Positions 7,499 through 16,752 of a DNA stretch of 64,000 bases are shown here, piece after piece. Within the stretch, counting starts at the first letter, position 1, and every line of letters begins with the position of its first letter. Both the position numbers and the translations under genes were made by a program. A model generated the notes under the pieces. It did not search any database. It had not been told where the DNA came from and saw nothing but the letters and a program-made list of their open reading frames with translations. The DNA is from Alcanivorax jadensis T9 (GTDB taxonomy: Bacteria > Pseudomonadota > Gammaproteobacteria > Pseudomonadales > Alcanivoracaceae): positions 62,001-126,000 of the forward strand of contig NZ_ARXU01000003.1 of NCBI RefSeq assembly GCF_000756655.1. Reading direction: 5' to 3'.

Positions 7499-9612
7499 GG
7501 CGGAGGCACCTTGGCAATGATTTCACTGTGCCAGGTGCCACCGGGCATGGCGATGCGACCATACTGCTGATCGCCGAATCCCACCTGCCCGACCAGCGGG
7601 TTGCCACCGCCGCTCTGACCAAAGTCGGCACTCTGCCCCAGCAACAGTTCGTTTTCGATGGTCAGGCTGGGCAAGCCGTCACTGTTCTGATCGCCGGATT
7701 TCAGCACCACGTTGCCGTTTCGCCAGCCGATACTACCGCTGACATTGGATAGCCGGAACGCTGACTGGGGGCTGGATACTTCTGCCAGTGACAGGTACGC
7801 ATTGCCATCCAGATTCATATAGCCCTCAAAGCCCAGAGTTGCCAGACCATCGGCAGTGGCCGGGTAGAGCACGAAACGAAACTGGTCCGCGGACAGATTG
7901 AAATCCCACAGTGCCACATTGGCGGTGGTTCCCCCCAGGTCACTGAGACTGCCCGCCCCGAGCAGGCCCCGTACCTGGTAGTGAGACAGGGTATCGGTGC
8001 GCAGCATGATCCCTGACGCCAGATCCGGAAAGGCCGGGTCGGTGTCCCCCAACGTAAGGTACAGGTCCCGGGCTTCCCAGAGCAGGTCATTATTGAGCAG
8101 GCCTACCGCCACATCGCTGGCGGTGTTGGCGAACAGGAAATGGGAATGGGTCTGCCAGTTATCCGCCGCCGCCGCGCGCACCAACGGATCTGCGCTATTC
8201 GCCGCGTCCCAGAATCCTGGCGACTGCACCATAACGGTAGCGTCTGCCCGCAGACCCACATTGCCGGCGGGCCCTTGCGGATAAGCCAGGATATCGGCAT
8301 CGAGCTTGCCCAGAGTGAGAACAACGCCCCAGTCATAACTGTCCGACCAGCCGCTGGTGGGGTTGGCAACGGTCAACTGTTCACTGTAGGCATGCAGATG
8401 GCCATTGCGCAGCAGGACGGCAAACGCCGATTCCCCGGCGGCGACCCGGGTCGGATGAAACACGCCCCCCGCACTGGTACACAAACCACTATCCGGCTGC
8501 CCGCCGCTAAAGCCGCCACCAAAGCACAATCCAGCCGGGCCGGTGTTGTTCTGCACCACATCCAGAACGGCATCCAGTGCGAACATGGGACCGGAACCAT
8601 TTCCCAGTCGGCGCCAGTTCACCAGTTCCATGCGGGTACGGTCACCGTCCGCATGGCCCAGGCGAAGCTGGAAATCCGTGTCGTAATCCCACTGGGTCTG
8701 TATCGTCAGTCCTTCTGAGCGGGGGGTATTGATTCCGGCATAATCCCAGTTGGCATTTGGCGCTGTACCATCATAGCCATAGCCGAGCCCACCAGCAGAC
8801 ACCCGCACACGAGCGTCCTTCAGCCCACCGAGCCAGGCGCCGTAGAGCAGAGGCTGACGATCCGTTCGATCAAAATTTGTCGGCGCTGCCTTGTACATCA
8901 GGTCGAATTCCAGCGCGGTATAAGTGTGATCCGCTTCCAGCAACAAGCCATTGCTGTCGATACCGATGACGCCAGTGGCTGGTGCATGTCCCCCGGCGGG
9001 GCCGTTGGTAAACCGGTTCTGTATGATCAGATTACCAATGCTCATCTCCGCACTGCCGGCTCCGCCCTGGCGGTATATCCAGTCACCAGTCATGGAAAAG
9101 TCCAGATTGGCATGCTGGCCATTCGTGCTAAATAGCCCTTGGTTCACCAACGTCAGGTTGCCTTGCGAATACAACCCAACCTGGCCCAGAGAGTGGCCCG
9201 CATAAGCCGGATTGGTCCCGGTTTGCAGGGTCATCCCGTCCAGGGTGAACAAGGAAGGCTGCCAGTCATACTGCAATGCCAGTAACGGAACGCCGCCATC
9301 GCTGCCCACATCCAGCTGTAGTTGTGCACTCAGAGGATTGCCGTCACCTTGCAGGGTGAGGCCATTCAGTTGTGTGCAGGCATGCTGGTCAGTCACACCG
9401 CCACTGCAGGTTCCGGCTGGTGCGTTACCCCTATCGGTTATCCAGTTCAGCTGTTGGGCTTGAATGGCGCCATTGCTTTCCAGATTGACGGTGAGACCGT
9501 CCTGACCGCGGATATCAGCCAGACCACTGTCATCAATAGGCGTCATGGCAGTGACTGCAGCGGACAGTGGCAATAGAGTCAGGATCCACAGACGTCGGTG
9601 ATCAGAAACCAT
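7495..9612 (-). CDS. Exported protein with L-D-x-L-x-x-V-x-G motif, member 4 of the surface-protein operon
   Basis: I do not recognise a defined function. The 705-aa product has a signal peptide (MVSDHRRLWILTLLPLSAAV) followed at once by MTPIDDSGLADIRGQDGLTV, the motif shared by all four proteins of this operon. The rest is rich in Gly, Asn, Asp, Leu and Thr with short beta-like segments and few charged stretches, as in beta-rich secreted or outer-membrane proteins. Similar N-termini occur in FilA/DUF6160-type proteins of Acinetobacter and Alcanivorax; that likeness is from memory. The ATG at 9612 has GGGAGGG nine bases upstream and overlaps the preceding stop by 11 bases, which indicates coupling. 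It is last in the operon. Confidence 0.7.
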   Translation of the reverse strand: MVSDHRRLWILTLLPLSAAVTAMTPIDDSGLADIRGQDGLTVNLESNGAIQAQQLNWITDRGNAPAGTCSGGVTDQHACTQLNGLTLQGDGNPLSAQLQLDVGSDGGVPLLALQYDWQPSLFTLDGMTLQTGTNPAYAGHSLGQVGLYSQGNLTLVNQGLFSTNGQHANLDFSMTGDWIYRQGGAGSAEMSIGNLIIQNRFTNGPAGGHAPATGVIGIDSNGLLLEADHTYTALEFDLMYKAAPTNFDRTDRQPLLYGAWLGGLKDARVRVSAGGLGYGYDGTAPNANWDYAGINTPRSEGLTIQTQWDYDTDFQLRLGHADGDRTRMELVNWRRLGNGSGPMFALDAVLDVVQNNTGPAGLCFGGGFSGGQPDSGLCTSAGGVFHPTRVAAGESAFAVLLRNGHLHAYSEQLTVANPTSGWSDSYDWGVVLTLGKLDADILAYPQGPAGNVGLRADATVMVQSPGFWDAANSADPLVRAAAADNWQTHSHFLFANTASDVAVGLLNNDLLWEARDLYLTLGDTDPAFPDLASGIMLRTDTLSHYQVRGLLGAGSLSDLGGTTANVALWDFNLSADQFRFVLYPATADGLATLGFEGYMNLDGNAYLSLAEVSSPQSAFRLSNVSGSIGWRNGNVVLKSGDQNSDGLPSLTIENELLLGQSADFGQSGGGNPLVGQVGFGDQQYGRIAMPGGTWHSEIIAKVPPP

Positions 9613-10267
9613 ACAGAAACGCCCTCCCGTCAAAACGCATCTGCATGTCGCCGTTGGCGCTCGCCGAATCACTCATTCGAAACGCCAGTGCACTACCAGG
9701 ATTGTTATCCAGCATGAAACCGGGCGTAGCGCCATCGTCCACTTCCACAGCCATGCGTCCGATATTCAGAAAGGTATGCATATCCTGATACTCGCCCGGC
9801 CCTTTCGCAAAGGGGTAATCCAGCTGAATTGCCGGCAGACCATCAGGGTTACAGGGGGAAAGCAGGCAGTTACCGTCAGCATCTTCAAAACGACTCAGGT
9901 CACGGTAGCTGGATCCGCTATTACTCAGATATGCCCCTTCCAACCGGACATCTTCAATGGCCAGGCTGCCGTAGAATTCTTTCAATACCAGCCAGTTTCC
10001 TTCCCTGGCGACAAACTCCAACCCAAGACGACAGGGGTCCGGGGTGCCGCCACATGCAGTATCCGGTGCATTGTCCTCACCAACATTATTTCGCAGCCGC
10101 AGGGTTAGCTGAATGGCATCACCGCCAGTGACTGACTGAAGCTCACTGTCGTTAAGAGGAACCATGGAATCGGTTTTCCCCGTCTGCGGATAAATAATGC
10201 TTAGCAGCAACCATAGCGCCACAAACATAAAAGGGATGTATTTCGATGGCATACCATATCCAGACAT
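9602..10267 (-). CDS. Exported protein with L-N/D-x-L-x-x-V-T-G motif, member 3 of the surface-protein operon
   Basis: Unknown function, 221 aa, the smallest member. An N-terminal hydrophobic segment (KYIPFMFVALWLLLSIIY) is followed by MVPLNDSELQSVTGGDAIQL, equivalent to the motif in its neighbours. The remaining 165 residues are polar and beta-like, with two Cys pairs (CGGTPDPC and CLLSPC) that could form disulfides outside the cytoplasm. GAGAGGG lies just ahead of the ATG at 10267; an in-frame ATG at 10252 is an alternative. Eleven bases separate it from the gene upstream, and it overlaps the gene downstream. Export is inferred from the signal sequence only. Confidence 0.68.
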   Translation of the reverse strand: MSGYGMPSKYIPFMFVALWLLLSIIYPQTGKTDSMVPLNDSELQSVTGGDAIQLTLRLRNNVGEDNAPDTACGGTPDPCRLGLEFVAREGNWLVLKEFYGSLAIEDVRLEGAYLSNSGSSYRDLSRFEDADGNCLLSPCNPDGLPAIQLDYPFAKGPGEYQDMHTFLNIGRMAVEVDDGATPGFMLDNNPGSALAFRMSDSASANGDMQMRFDGRAFLYGF

Positions 10268-10278
10268 ATTTCCCTCTC

Positions 10279-11595
10279 TCAGCAGAACATGGTGCTGCCG
10301 TAGCAGTTTTGTTTCGGCGCCAGATCAAACTCGGGGTGCTCCAGCAGCAACCCCGGCGCCCCCAGCAATGCAATGGCTTCATCAATGCCGCGGTTACCAA
10401 GATCCGCATTGGGGTTGTAAACATCCAGCAGCTTCACGGAAGGGGCGTTGAGCCACCATCCGGTATTCGCCGGAACCGCATAACTGCTTGAGCAACGGGG
10501 GGTAGCATTACTGGTGGCACAGATATCAAAAGCGCCAGGAGGCAACTCTTCCGTCGGCGTCAATTTGCTGTAACGGGGGTATGCAATGGGCTCTCTCTGG
10601 AAGGAAAGAAAGAAATCCGAGGTATCTTCAAATGTCAGTTTATGAACGTTACGAAGATCGGTATTGAGGCTGGCGAAAACCGTATCCATTACTGCTTCAG
10701 CGGCACAGGCAAGGGGGTTAAAAAAAACACAACTTCCCCCCAGGAACTCAAGGTTGTTGGTTTTCAGTTCTGCAGCTTGCAGGCCAAGCGTCTGCATTCT
10801 TGTGCCGGCAATATCAACAAAGAGTGCATCAGAAAGATTATTGCCACAGTCATCATGTCCTATGCTGGTCCTTCCCGTACATCCTGTTGCTCTTATTGTA
10901 AAAATACTCAGCAACCGAGCCTCAATATCCATGGTCAGTGATAACTCAGAACCCAGAAATCCGCTGACACTGTTTATCCCGGAATGGCACCCCACAACGC
11001 CAGAACCTGTTACGGCACTGGGGTTACAGGTAGTGGCAAACGCTGTATTTTCCTGATTCACCGCATTGTTCGTGTAGTACCGCCGCCCTGCACTGATGGC
11101 TCCATCTGCGGATTGCGCGCCAATCTTTATGCCGGCAATCTCCCGCAAAGTTGTGGAATTGTCATTCTTTACCGCAAATTCAATATAGGGCCTGTCCAGT
11201 GTAAATGGGCTTCCTGGATCGCCGATATCCGTGCCGTTTCTTCCCATCAGGCTCAGGTAATCAATATCGATATCACAACCTGCATGGCCGGAAAGGTGGT
11301 CGTTAATTCCACCGCAACCAAGTTGCAACTTTGAAACATTAAGATTCAACTGAAGCTCACCGTCCAGGCCAATTCGATAAAACTCAAAGGGTGTGGAGTA
11401 GGCATTAGGATTCGACAATGCGCTGCCTGATATTTTGTCGGAAACGATCAGTCCCTGACCCGTAACAGCTCTCATCTGATCCTCATCAAGAGGACTCATA
11501 CCTCCAGCATTGAACGCGTAGGAAGATGAAAACCAGAACAATATGAGCGCAGCTGATATTTTTACTGACGGAATTTTTTTTGTTTTATTTTCCAT
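10279..11595 (-). CDS. Exported protein with L-D-E-x-x-x-x-V-T-G-Q motif, member 2 of the surface-protein operon
   Basis: Unknown function, 438 aa. The N-terminus MENKTKKIPSVKISAALILF plus FWFSSSYAF is a signal peptide, and MSPLDEDQMRAVTGQGLIVS follows it. The body contains several Cys in short loops (CGGINDHLSGHAGC, CTGRTSIGHDDC) and ends in CYGSTMFC. Base composition here is visibly more AT-rich than in the flanking genes, which hints at separate ancestry or relaxed selection. TAGAGAA precedes the ATG. It sits nine bases behind the first gene of the operon. A surface or fibre component is possible; nothing proves it. Confidence 0.68.
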   Translation of the reverse strand: MENKTKKIPSVKISAALILFWFSSSYAFNAGGMSPLDEDQMRAVTGQGLIVSDKISGSALSNPNAYSTPFEFYRIGLDGELQLNLNVSKLQLGCGGINDHLSGHAGCDIDIDYLSLMGRNGTDIGDPGSPFTLDRPYIEFAVKNDNSTTLREIAGIKIGAQSADGAISAGRRYYTNNAVNQENTAFATTCNPSAVTGSGVVGCHSGINSVSGFLGSELSLTMDIEARLLSIFTIRATGCTGRTSIGHDDCGNNLSDALFVDIAGTRMQTLGLQAAELKTNNLEFLGGSCVFFNPLACAAEAVMDTVFASLNTDLRNVHKLTFEDTSDFFLSFQREPIAYPRYSKLTPTEELPPGAFDICATSNATPRCSSSYAVPANTGWWLNAPSVKLLDVYNPNADLGNRGIDEAIALLGAPGLLLEHPEFDLAPKQNCYGSTMFC

Positions 11596-11604
11596 AAAAA
11601 TTCT

Positions 11605-13212
11605 CTAATTCCCTGCACCATAGCTGGTAAATTTCATGTAATTCACCTGTAAACCTTCTGCTCTGGCATCTCCAAGGTTTGCAACACCAGTACGAATAAC
11701 GGGAAGGGTGTTGGTACCGGGAACCCCCAACAACGTTGATGGGTTCATCTTGTTCACCGTGGTGTAATCAGACCCGGCACTGATGTTGTAGCTGCCTCCA
11801 TAGCCACATTGGTAATCACTCCCGCTATTAGCGGTACAATTAACTGCCTGACGATAATAGCGATCCGCAACACCTCCGGAGCCTCCACGCGGGGCATAAT
11901 CACCACAGTTGCTTCCCCCCGGGCAGGAGTACTGATCCTGTCCTGGCCGAACATCCACCGCCGTGATCATGTAAGCGAACGCATCAAAGTCATCGCAGCT
12001 TTCACACTTGCGAAAGAAGATGCCGTCATCGGTATCGTTGTAGGTATTGCGATTTGGAGAAACCGTTGTCGATACCGCTGGACAACCAACCCCACGACAG
12101 GGATACCAGTCCCCCCAACGTGAGTAGCCATGGGTAACAAAGTAGGAATCATCCACCGCATGAGAAGGCGTTGCGCCAGGGGTGTTGCTCAATAACGCTG
12201 CCCGGGCAGTGATATAGCCGGCATCCGCACTGTCCGGTACGGCCAGCGAGTAGAAATGATCATGAACCGCTGTATGGGTAGGGACATCGGGTAGACGCGG
12301 AATTTCCAGAATGAAATTACCGTCCTGAGACGGCACCGTATCCAGGGTCAGCGCCTGATAGTAAAGCTGTCCCAGCGGAACATAGGCATCCACATTTTTG
12401 AAATGCAGACCTTCGAGGGCATCAAACCTCACCGGTTGCCCCACCACATCGCTGGCGCCCGGACCATCATGCTGTGCTGCAGAAAACCGGAAGTCGCCCT
12501 GCAGGCGACTGTGGTAAAGGATGGCAAAGGTTTCGTTACCCGGTTGGGTAAACTGGAAAAGGCGGAAGGCTGAATTGGCCGCATTACCGCGAATGATGGT
12601 CTGGGTTTTCAGCAAATCCCCGGTACCGACGGCCAGGTTGTCATTATTACCGGAGCGACCTACTTCCAGTTCTCCCCAAAAGGAAAAGGTGTATTCCGGC
12701 TGGGCACTGGGCGCCAGATATTCATAGATGGTGCTGTCCGGGTTATTGGGATCACTGTTGACGACGGTGCCATCGTAGCTGACCCCGCGGGGCGAAAATG
12801 CGCGCAACAGGTACGGGTTATCATGGGGCGCAAAGTCACTGATCAGTCCACCACGAGGGCAGCCGAGGCTTGAGGCATCACAGGGCGTGCCGAAATTGCC
12901 GCCGCTTTCATCCCAGTGAAATCCCCCGGTACCCGCACCGGAAATGTTCACGCCATACCAGCGCAGGTCCCCCCGTTGCAACGTGGTGCTGCCTACCGGA
13001 TCCGAGCCTACCTGCTCGAAATAACTGGTGGGCTTGATCAGCCAGCGAAAATCCTCGAAGCCGATAGCCAGGCCCGTGCCGGTCACCTGAGACAGGCTTT
13101 CTTCATCCAGGGATTCCAGTGCAGCCTTACCCACCATGGGGCCAGCCGCGAGGACAACCAGCAAAACACGGAATAACCTGATGCAGTGTCTGTATTTGGG
13201 TCTGGTGAGCAT
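11605..13212 (-). CDS. Exported protein with L-D-E-x-x-L-x-x-V-T-G motif, first gene of the surface-protein operon
   Basis: Unknown function, 535 aa. A signal peptide (CIRLFRVLLVVLAAGPMVGK) precedes ALESLDEESLSQVTGTGLAI, the motif found in the three downstream proteins. The mature part is Gly/Asn/Asp/Ser/Tyr-rich and has clustered Cys (CDASSLGC, CRGVGC, CESC, CPGGSNC, CTANSGSDYQC), compatible with an oxidised extracytoplasmic protein. I prefer the ATG at 13212, with GAGG at normal spacing; a GTG at 13218 is possible. It leads a four-gene operon preceded by a palindrome at 13258-13279. No secretion machinery is adjacent. Confidence 0.7.
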   Translation of the reverse strand: MLTRPKYRHCIRLFRVLLVVLAAGPMVGKAALESLDEESLSQVTGTGLAIGFEDFRWLIKPTSYFEQVGSDPVGSTTLQRGDLRWYGVNISGAGTGGFHWDESGGNFGTPCDASSLGCPRGGLISDFAPHDNPYLLRAFSPRGVSYDGTVVNSDPNNPDSTIYEYLAPSAQPEYTFSFWGELEVGRSGNNDNLAVGTGDLLKTQTIIRGNAANSAFRLFQFTQPGNETFAILYHSRLQGDFRFSAAQHDGPGASDVVGQPVRFDALEGLHFKNVDAYVPLGQLYYQALTLDTVPSQDGNFILEIPRLPDVPTHTAVHDHFYSLAVPDSADAGYITARAALLSNTPGATPSHAVDDSYFVTHGYSRWGDWYPCRGVGCPAVSTTVSPNRNTYNDTDDGIFFRKCESCDDFDAFAYMITAVDVRPGQDQYSCPGGSNCGDYAPRGGSGGVADRYYRQAVNCTANSGSDYQCGYGGSYNISAGSDYTTVNKMNPSTLLGVPGTNTLPVIRTGVANLGDARAEGLQVNYMKFTSYGAGN

Positions 13213-13257
13213 GCTCACCTCATTGCGTTGTTATTGTTTTATGTACAGCCGTTCACT

Positions 13258-13279
13258 TTTGTGACCGGCTAGTCACAAA
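13258..13279. promoter_or_regulatory. Perfect 8-bp inverted repeat upstream of the surface-protein operon
   Basis: Arms TTTGTGAC and GTCACAAA separated by six bases, 46-67 bases before the ATG of the first operon gene. The position suits a promoter-proximal operator. It resembles a CRP half-site pair, but the TGTGA/TCACA spacing is 8 rather than 6, so a different regulator is more likely. The rest of the 13213-13496 gap is AT-rich without a gene. Confidence 0.4.
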
Positions 13280-13496
13280 CAAACCTAGCGCAATAACTAT
13301 GCAACTCAATGCTTAAAACAAAACAATATGTTTACCAGACAGATAGGCTTTTGATTTGAAAGGGCTTCGCCACTTATTTCTGTGATGAGCGGTTTGGTCA
13401 GGAATGGGGGATATTTGGCCAACCGGGAAGGTTGTGGGTAACTATTGCGGACGGGAGAGTGCTCCGCCCTGAATCCACGGCGGCTATGGCTCTTTC

Positions 13497-14879
13497 TTAT
13501 TTACCAATACAGAAGGAGGAAAAGATACGCCCCAGCAGATCATCGGCAGTAAAGGCACCGGTAATTTCTTCCAGGGCTTTTTGAGCGGCGCGCAGGTCTT
13601 CGGCCAGCAGTTCGCCGGCGGCATGGCCGTGCAGTTGCTGCTCCCCTGTGTCCAGGGCGGCCAGGGCTTGCTCCAGAGCAGTGATGTGGCGGCGGCGGGC
13701 GGAGAACCGGCTCTGCCCTTCGCCCTGGCCCGCACCTTTAAACCCCGCAGCGGCTTTCAGGTGATCGCGCAGATCAGGGAGTCCATCACCGGTGGTGGCA
13801 GAGATCACGAAACAGTCGCTATCAAGGGGGCCAGTGGCCATACCGGACAAATCTGCCTTGTTGAGCACCACGGTGACCGGCAGATCCAGGTTTTCCAGTT
13901 GTTGCTGACTCTGCGGCAACAAGCTGTGGATATCTTGTGGATTAACCTCACCCTCACGGGAATCCACCATCACCAGCAAACGGTCCGCTTTTCTCATTTC
14001 TGCGTAGGCGCGGCGAATCCCCTCCTGCTCCACAACGTCAGCGCTGTCACGCAGGCCGGCGGTGTCGATCAGGTTAAGCGGCATACCATCGAGCTGGATG
14101 GATTCGCGCAACACATCCCGGGTAGTGCCAGCGATATCTGTGACGATGGCGGCATCGAAACCCGCCAGGGCATTCATCAGCGAAGACTTGCCCGCATTGG
14201 GTTTACCGGCGATTACCAGAGTCATGCCCTCGCGGACCAGGCGGCCCTGGTTGGCTTCATCCAGTACCCGCAGGCACTGCGCTCGCAGTTCGCGCAGATC
14301 GCCGGCCACCTTGCCGTCGGAAAGAAAGTCGATCTCCTCTTCCGGGAAATCGATCGCTGCTTCCACATAGATACGCAGGCCGATCAGGTCTTCCACCAGG
14401 CGATTCACTTCGTCGGAGAACACCCCCTGCAGGGAATGTAGAGCGGCACGGGCCGAGGCGCTGGTACCTGCGTCAATCAGATCGGCAATGGCCTCGGCCT
14501 GGGTCAGATCCATCTTGTCATTGAGGAACGCCCGCTGGGAAAACTCCCCGGCACGGGCCTGGCGGGCGCCGGCGGCAATGCAGGCCGCCACCAGCATATC
14601 CAGGATCACCGGACCGCCGTGGCCTTGTAGCTCCACCACATCTTCGCCGGTAAAGGAATGGGGGGCGGGAAAGGCAATCACCAGCCCCTCATCGATAACC
14701 TCGCCACCCGCACCCCGGAATCTGGCGAAATGCGCCATTCTCGGGGTCAGTGAGCGATCACAAACAATCTTGCCCGCGATACCTTCAGCGTCAGGCCCTG
14801 ACAGACGCACCACGCCAACACCACCTCGCCCGGGCGCAGTGGCAATCGCAACAATGGTGTCCTGGGCTGTATTCGACAT
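13497..14879 (-). CDS. mnmE: tRNA uridine-5-carboxymethylaminomethyl modification GTPase
   Basis: MnmE (TrmE), 460 aa, works with MnmG to modify U34 of certain tRNAs. The N-terminal folate-binding domain begins [20 protein letters not shown]. The GTPase insert has G1 [10 protein letters not shown]2/G3 DIAGTTRD and DTAGLRD, and G4 NKAD. The C-terminal CIGK with the conserved Cys is present. The start at 14879 gives [11 protein letters not shown], aligning with family N-termini, although no strong ribosome site is visible; a longer frame reaches 14924. It follows yidC in the same direction, but a terminator lies between them. Confidence 0.96.
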   Translation of the reverse strand: MSNTAQDTIVAIATAPGRGGVGVVRLSGPDAEGIAGKIVCDRSLTPRMAHFARFRGAGGEVIDEGLVIAFPAPHSFTGEDVVELQGHGGPVILDMLVAACIAAGARQARAGEFSQRAFLNDKMDLTQAEAIADLIDAGTSASARAALHSLQGVFSDEVNRLVEDLIGLRIYVEAAIDFPEEEIDFLSDGKVAGDLRELRAQCLRVLDEANQGRLVREGMTLVIAGKPNAGKSSLMNALAGFDAAIVTDIAGTTRDVLRESIQLDGMPLNLIDTAGLRDSADVVEQEGIRRAYAEMRKADRLLVMVDSREGEVNPQDIHSLLPQSQQQLENLDLPVTVVLNKADLSGMATGPLDSDCFVISATTGDGLPDLRDHLKAAAGFKGAGQGEGQSRFSARRRHITALEQALAALDTGEQQLHGHAAGELLAEDLRAAQKALEEITGAFTADDLLGRIFSSFCIGK

Positions 14880-14922
14880 GAAGTGATTCTGAAAGGCCGG
14901 AAAAGGAGCATCAGCATAAAAC

Positions 14923-14950
14923 AAAACCGGCCGGGAAATCCCGGCCGGCT
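14923..14950 (-). terminator. Terminator between yidC and mnmE
   Basis: Stem CCGGCCGGG / CCCGGCCGG with loop AAAT. On the minus strand it is followed by TTTTGTTTT, 24 bases after the yidC stop. It would limit read-through into mnmE. Confidence 0.8.
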
Positions 14951-14975
14951 TGTAAAGAATAGCGGGTTGAGCCCG

Positions 14976-16712
14976 TTATCCCTCGTTTTCGATCTTGCGG
15001 GTGATTACCCACTGCTGGGCAATGGAGAGAATGTTGTTGGTCAGCCAGTACAGCACCAGACCGGCAGGGAACCACAACATGAACACGGAGAACACCACCG
15101 GCATCCACTTCATCACCTGGGCCTGCATGGGGTCGGCCGGGGTCGGATTGAGGCGGGTCTGCAGGAACATGGAGGCGCCCATCAGGATCGGCAGGACGAA
15201 GTACGGATCCATTACTGACAGATCGTTGATCCACAGGAAGAAAGGTGCCTGACGCAGCTCCACGGATTCCAGCAACACATAGTAAAGAGCGATAAACACC
15301 GGCATCTGAACCAACATCGGCAGACAACCACCAAGCGGGTTGATCTTTTCGCGCTGGAACAACTTCATGGTTTCCATTTGCGCTTTCTGCTTGTCGTTCT
15401 TGTTCTGCTCCTTGATGCGCTGCATTTCCGGCGCCACCTTGCGCATTTTCGCCATGGAGCGATAACTGGTGGCGCTGAGCTTGAAGAAGATCGCCTTGAT
15501 AATGAGCGTGAGCAGGATAATGGCAACACCCCAGTTACCGACGCCCATACCAATATCGATATCCATGCCGAACACGGACACTTCACCACTTTGCAGGAAT
15601 ACCAGCAGGGCGAAGATGGGCTGGGAGATAAACCACAACCAGCCGTAATCCACAGTCATATTCAGACCGGGGCTAATTGCCTCCAGCTTGTCCTGCTGCT
15701 TGGGCCCGGCATAGAACTCGGCGTAAAGCACCTTCTCTTCGCCTGGTGCCACCTTGAGGGTAGGAGACACAAACCGCAGCAGGTACTGACCGCGTTTTTC
15801 CAGGTGCACGCTGGAGTAATGGTTCTTCTGCTGGGCATCAGGCACCCAGGCAGTCACAAAATAGTGCTGCGCCATGGCCAGCCAGCCGCCCTGGACCGTC
15901 AGGTCCAGCGGGTTTTCTGACATGTCTTCAAAATCGAGTTTGTTGTAAGGCTTTTCACTGTCCCAGTAGGCACCCCCCAGATAGGTGGGCATGGGGATAA
16001 AGCCACTGTTGGACAGACCAGGATCTTCGCTGCCATCACGCTTGATCTGGCCATACAAGGCACCGGACCACTCGCTGTTGCCCTGGTTACGGACAATATG
16101 GCTAACGCGCACCAGGTAGCTGCCGCGTTCAAAGGTGAAACGCTTGACCAGCTCGGCGCCATTATCCTGACGCAAGGTCAGGTCCACGTTCAGTTCCTGG
16201 GTGCCTTCATCCAGCTGGTAGCTCTGTTTGGCTGCACTCCATAGTGGACGGCCGGCGCTGGAATCGGTGCCGTTCTTGCCAATCAGGCCACTCTGAGCCA
16301 CATAGGTGCGGCTGGCATCCTGCTCAAGCAACACGAAGGGTTGGTCCGGGGTATCCACATGATGGGGGAACTCAGGCAGCGCCAGGCGAACGATATCACC
16401 GCCTTGGGGATCGATTTCCACTCTCAACACATCGGTGTTAACTCGAATGCGTTGCTGGCTAGCTGTGGTTTCCGTGGATTCGGAAGAAGGGGCTTCAACC
16501 CGCTCTGACGGTGCAGAGGGAATACCGTTATCCACCTCATCTGCCTGAGGGGAAGGCAGGTCGAGTCCGTCGCCATTGCCTTGCGCGCTCTGCGCAACCT
16601 CCTCAACGGGGGCTGGCTGGGTCGGGTTGGCATAATCCTGTTGCCAGGCCTGAATCATCAGGTAGGAAACGATGGCAATGCCGGTAATTACAAGGGCGCG
16701 CTGGATTTCCAT
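14976..16712 (-). CDS. yidC: Membrane protein insertase YidC
   Basis: Inner-membrane insertase, 578 aa, that places proteins in the membrane alone or with SecYEG. The first helix (RALVITGIAIVSYLMIQAW) is followed by an acidic linker, the large periplasmic P1 domain and the conserved five-helix core. That core includes INPLGGCLPMLVQMPVFIAL and LNPTPADPMQAQVMKWMPV. It is a little longer than the E. coli protein because of the Pro/Glu-rich linker after the first helix. The gene starts 40 bases after rnpA, leaving no room for yidD, which usually lies here. Its stop is followed by a terminator. Confidence 0.97.
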   Translation of the reverse strand: MEIQRALVITGIAIVSYLMIQAWQQDYANPTQPAPVEEVAQSAQGNGDGLDLPSPQADEVDNGIPSAPSERVEAPSSESTETTASQQRIRVNTDVLRVEIDPQGGDIVRLALPEFPHHVDTPDQPFVLLEQDASRTYVAQSGLIGKNGTDSSAGRPLWSAAKQSYQLDEGTQELNVDLTLRQDNGAELVKRFTFERGSYLVRVSHIVRNQGNSEWSGALYGQIKRDGSEDPGLSNSGFIPMPTYLGGAYWDSEKPYNKLDFEDMSENPLDLTVQGGWLAMAQHYFVTAWVPDAQQKNHYSSVHLEKRGQYLLRFVSPTLKVAPGEEKVLYAEFYAGPKQQDKLEAISPGLNMTVDYGWLWFISQPIFALLVFLQSGEVSVFGMDIDIGMGVGNWGVAIILLTLIIKAIFFKLSATSYRSMAKMRKVAPEMQRIKEQNKNDKQKAQMETMKLFQREKINPLGGCLPMLVQMPVFIALYYVLLESVELRQAPFFLWINDLSVMDPYFVLPILMGASMFLQTRLNPTPADPMQAQVMKWMPVVFSVFMLWFPAGLVLYWLTNNILSIAQQWVITRKIENEG

Positions 16713-16752
16713 AACAGACTATTCTGTGGCGAGAAAAACGGGCCGCAGTTTC

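Noticed and set aside
13258-13279. CRP binding site
   Set aside because: TGTGA and TCACA are 8 bases apart instead of 6, so the palindrome was kept only as an unassigned operator-like site.
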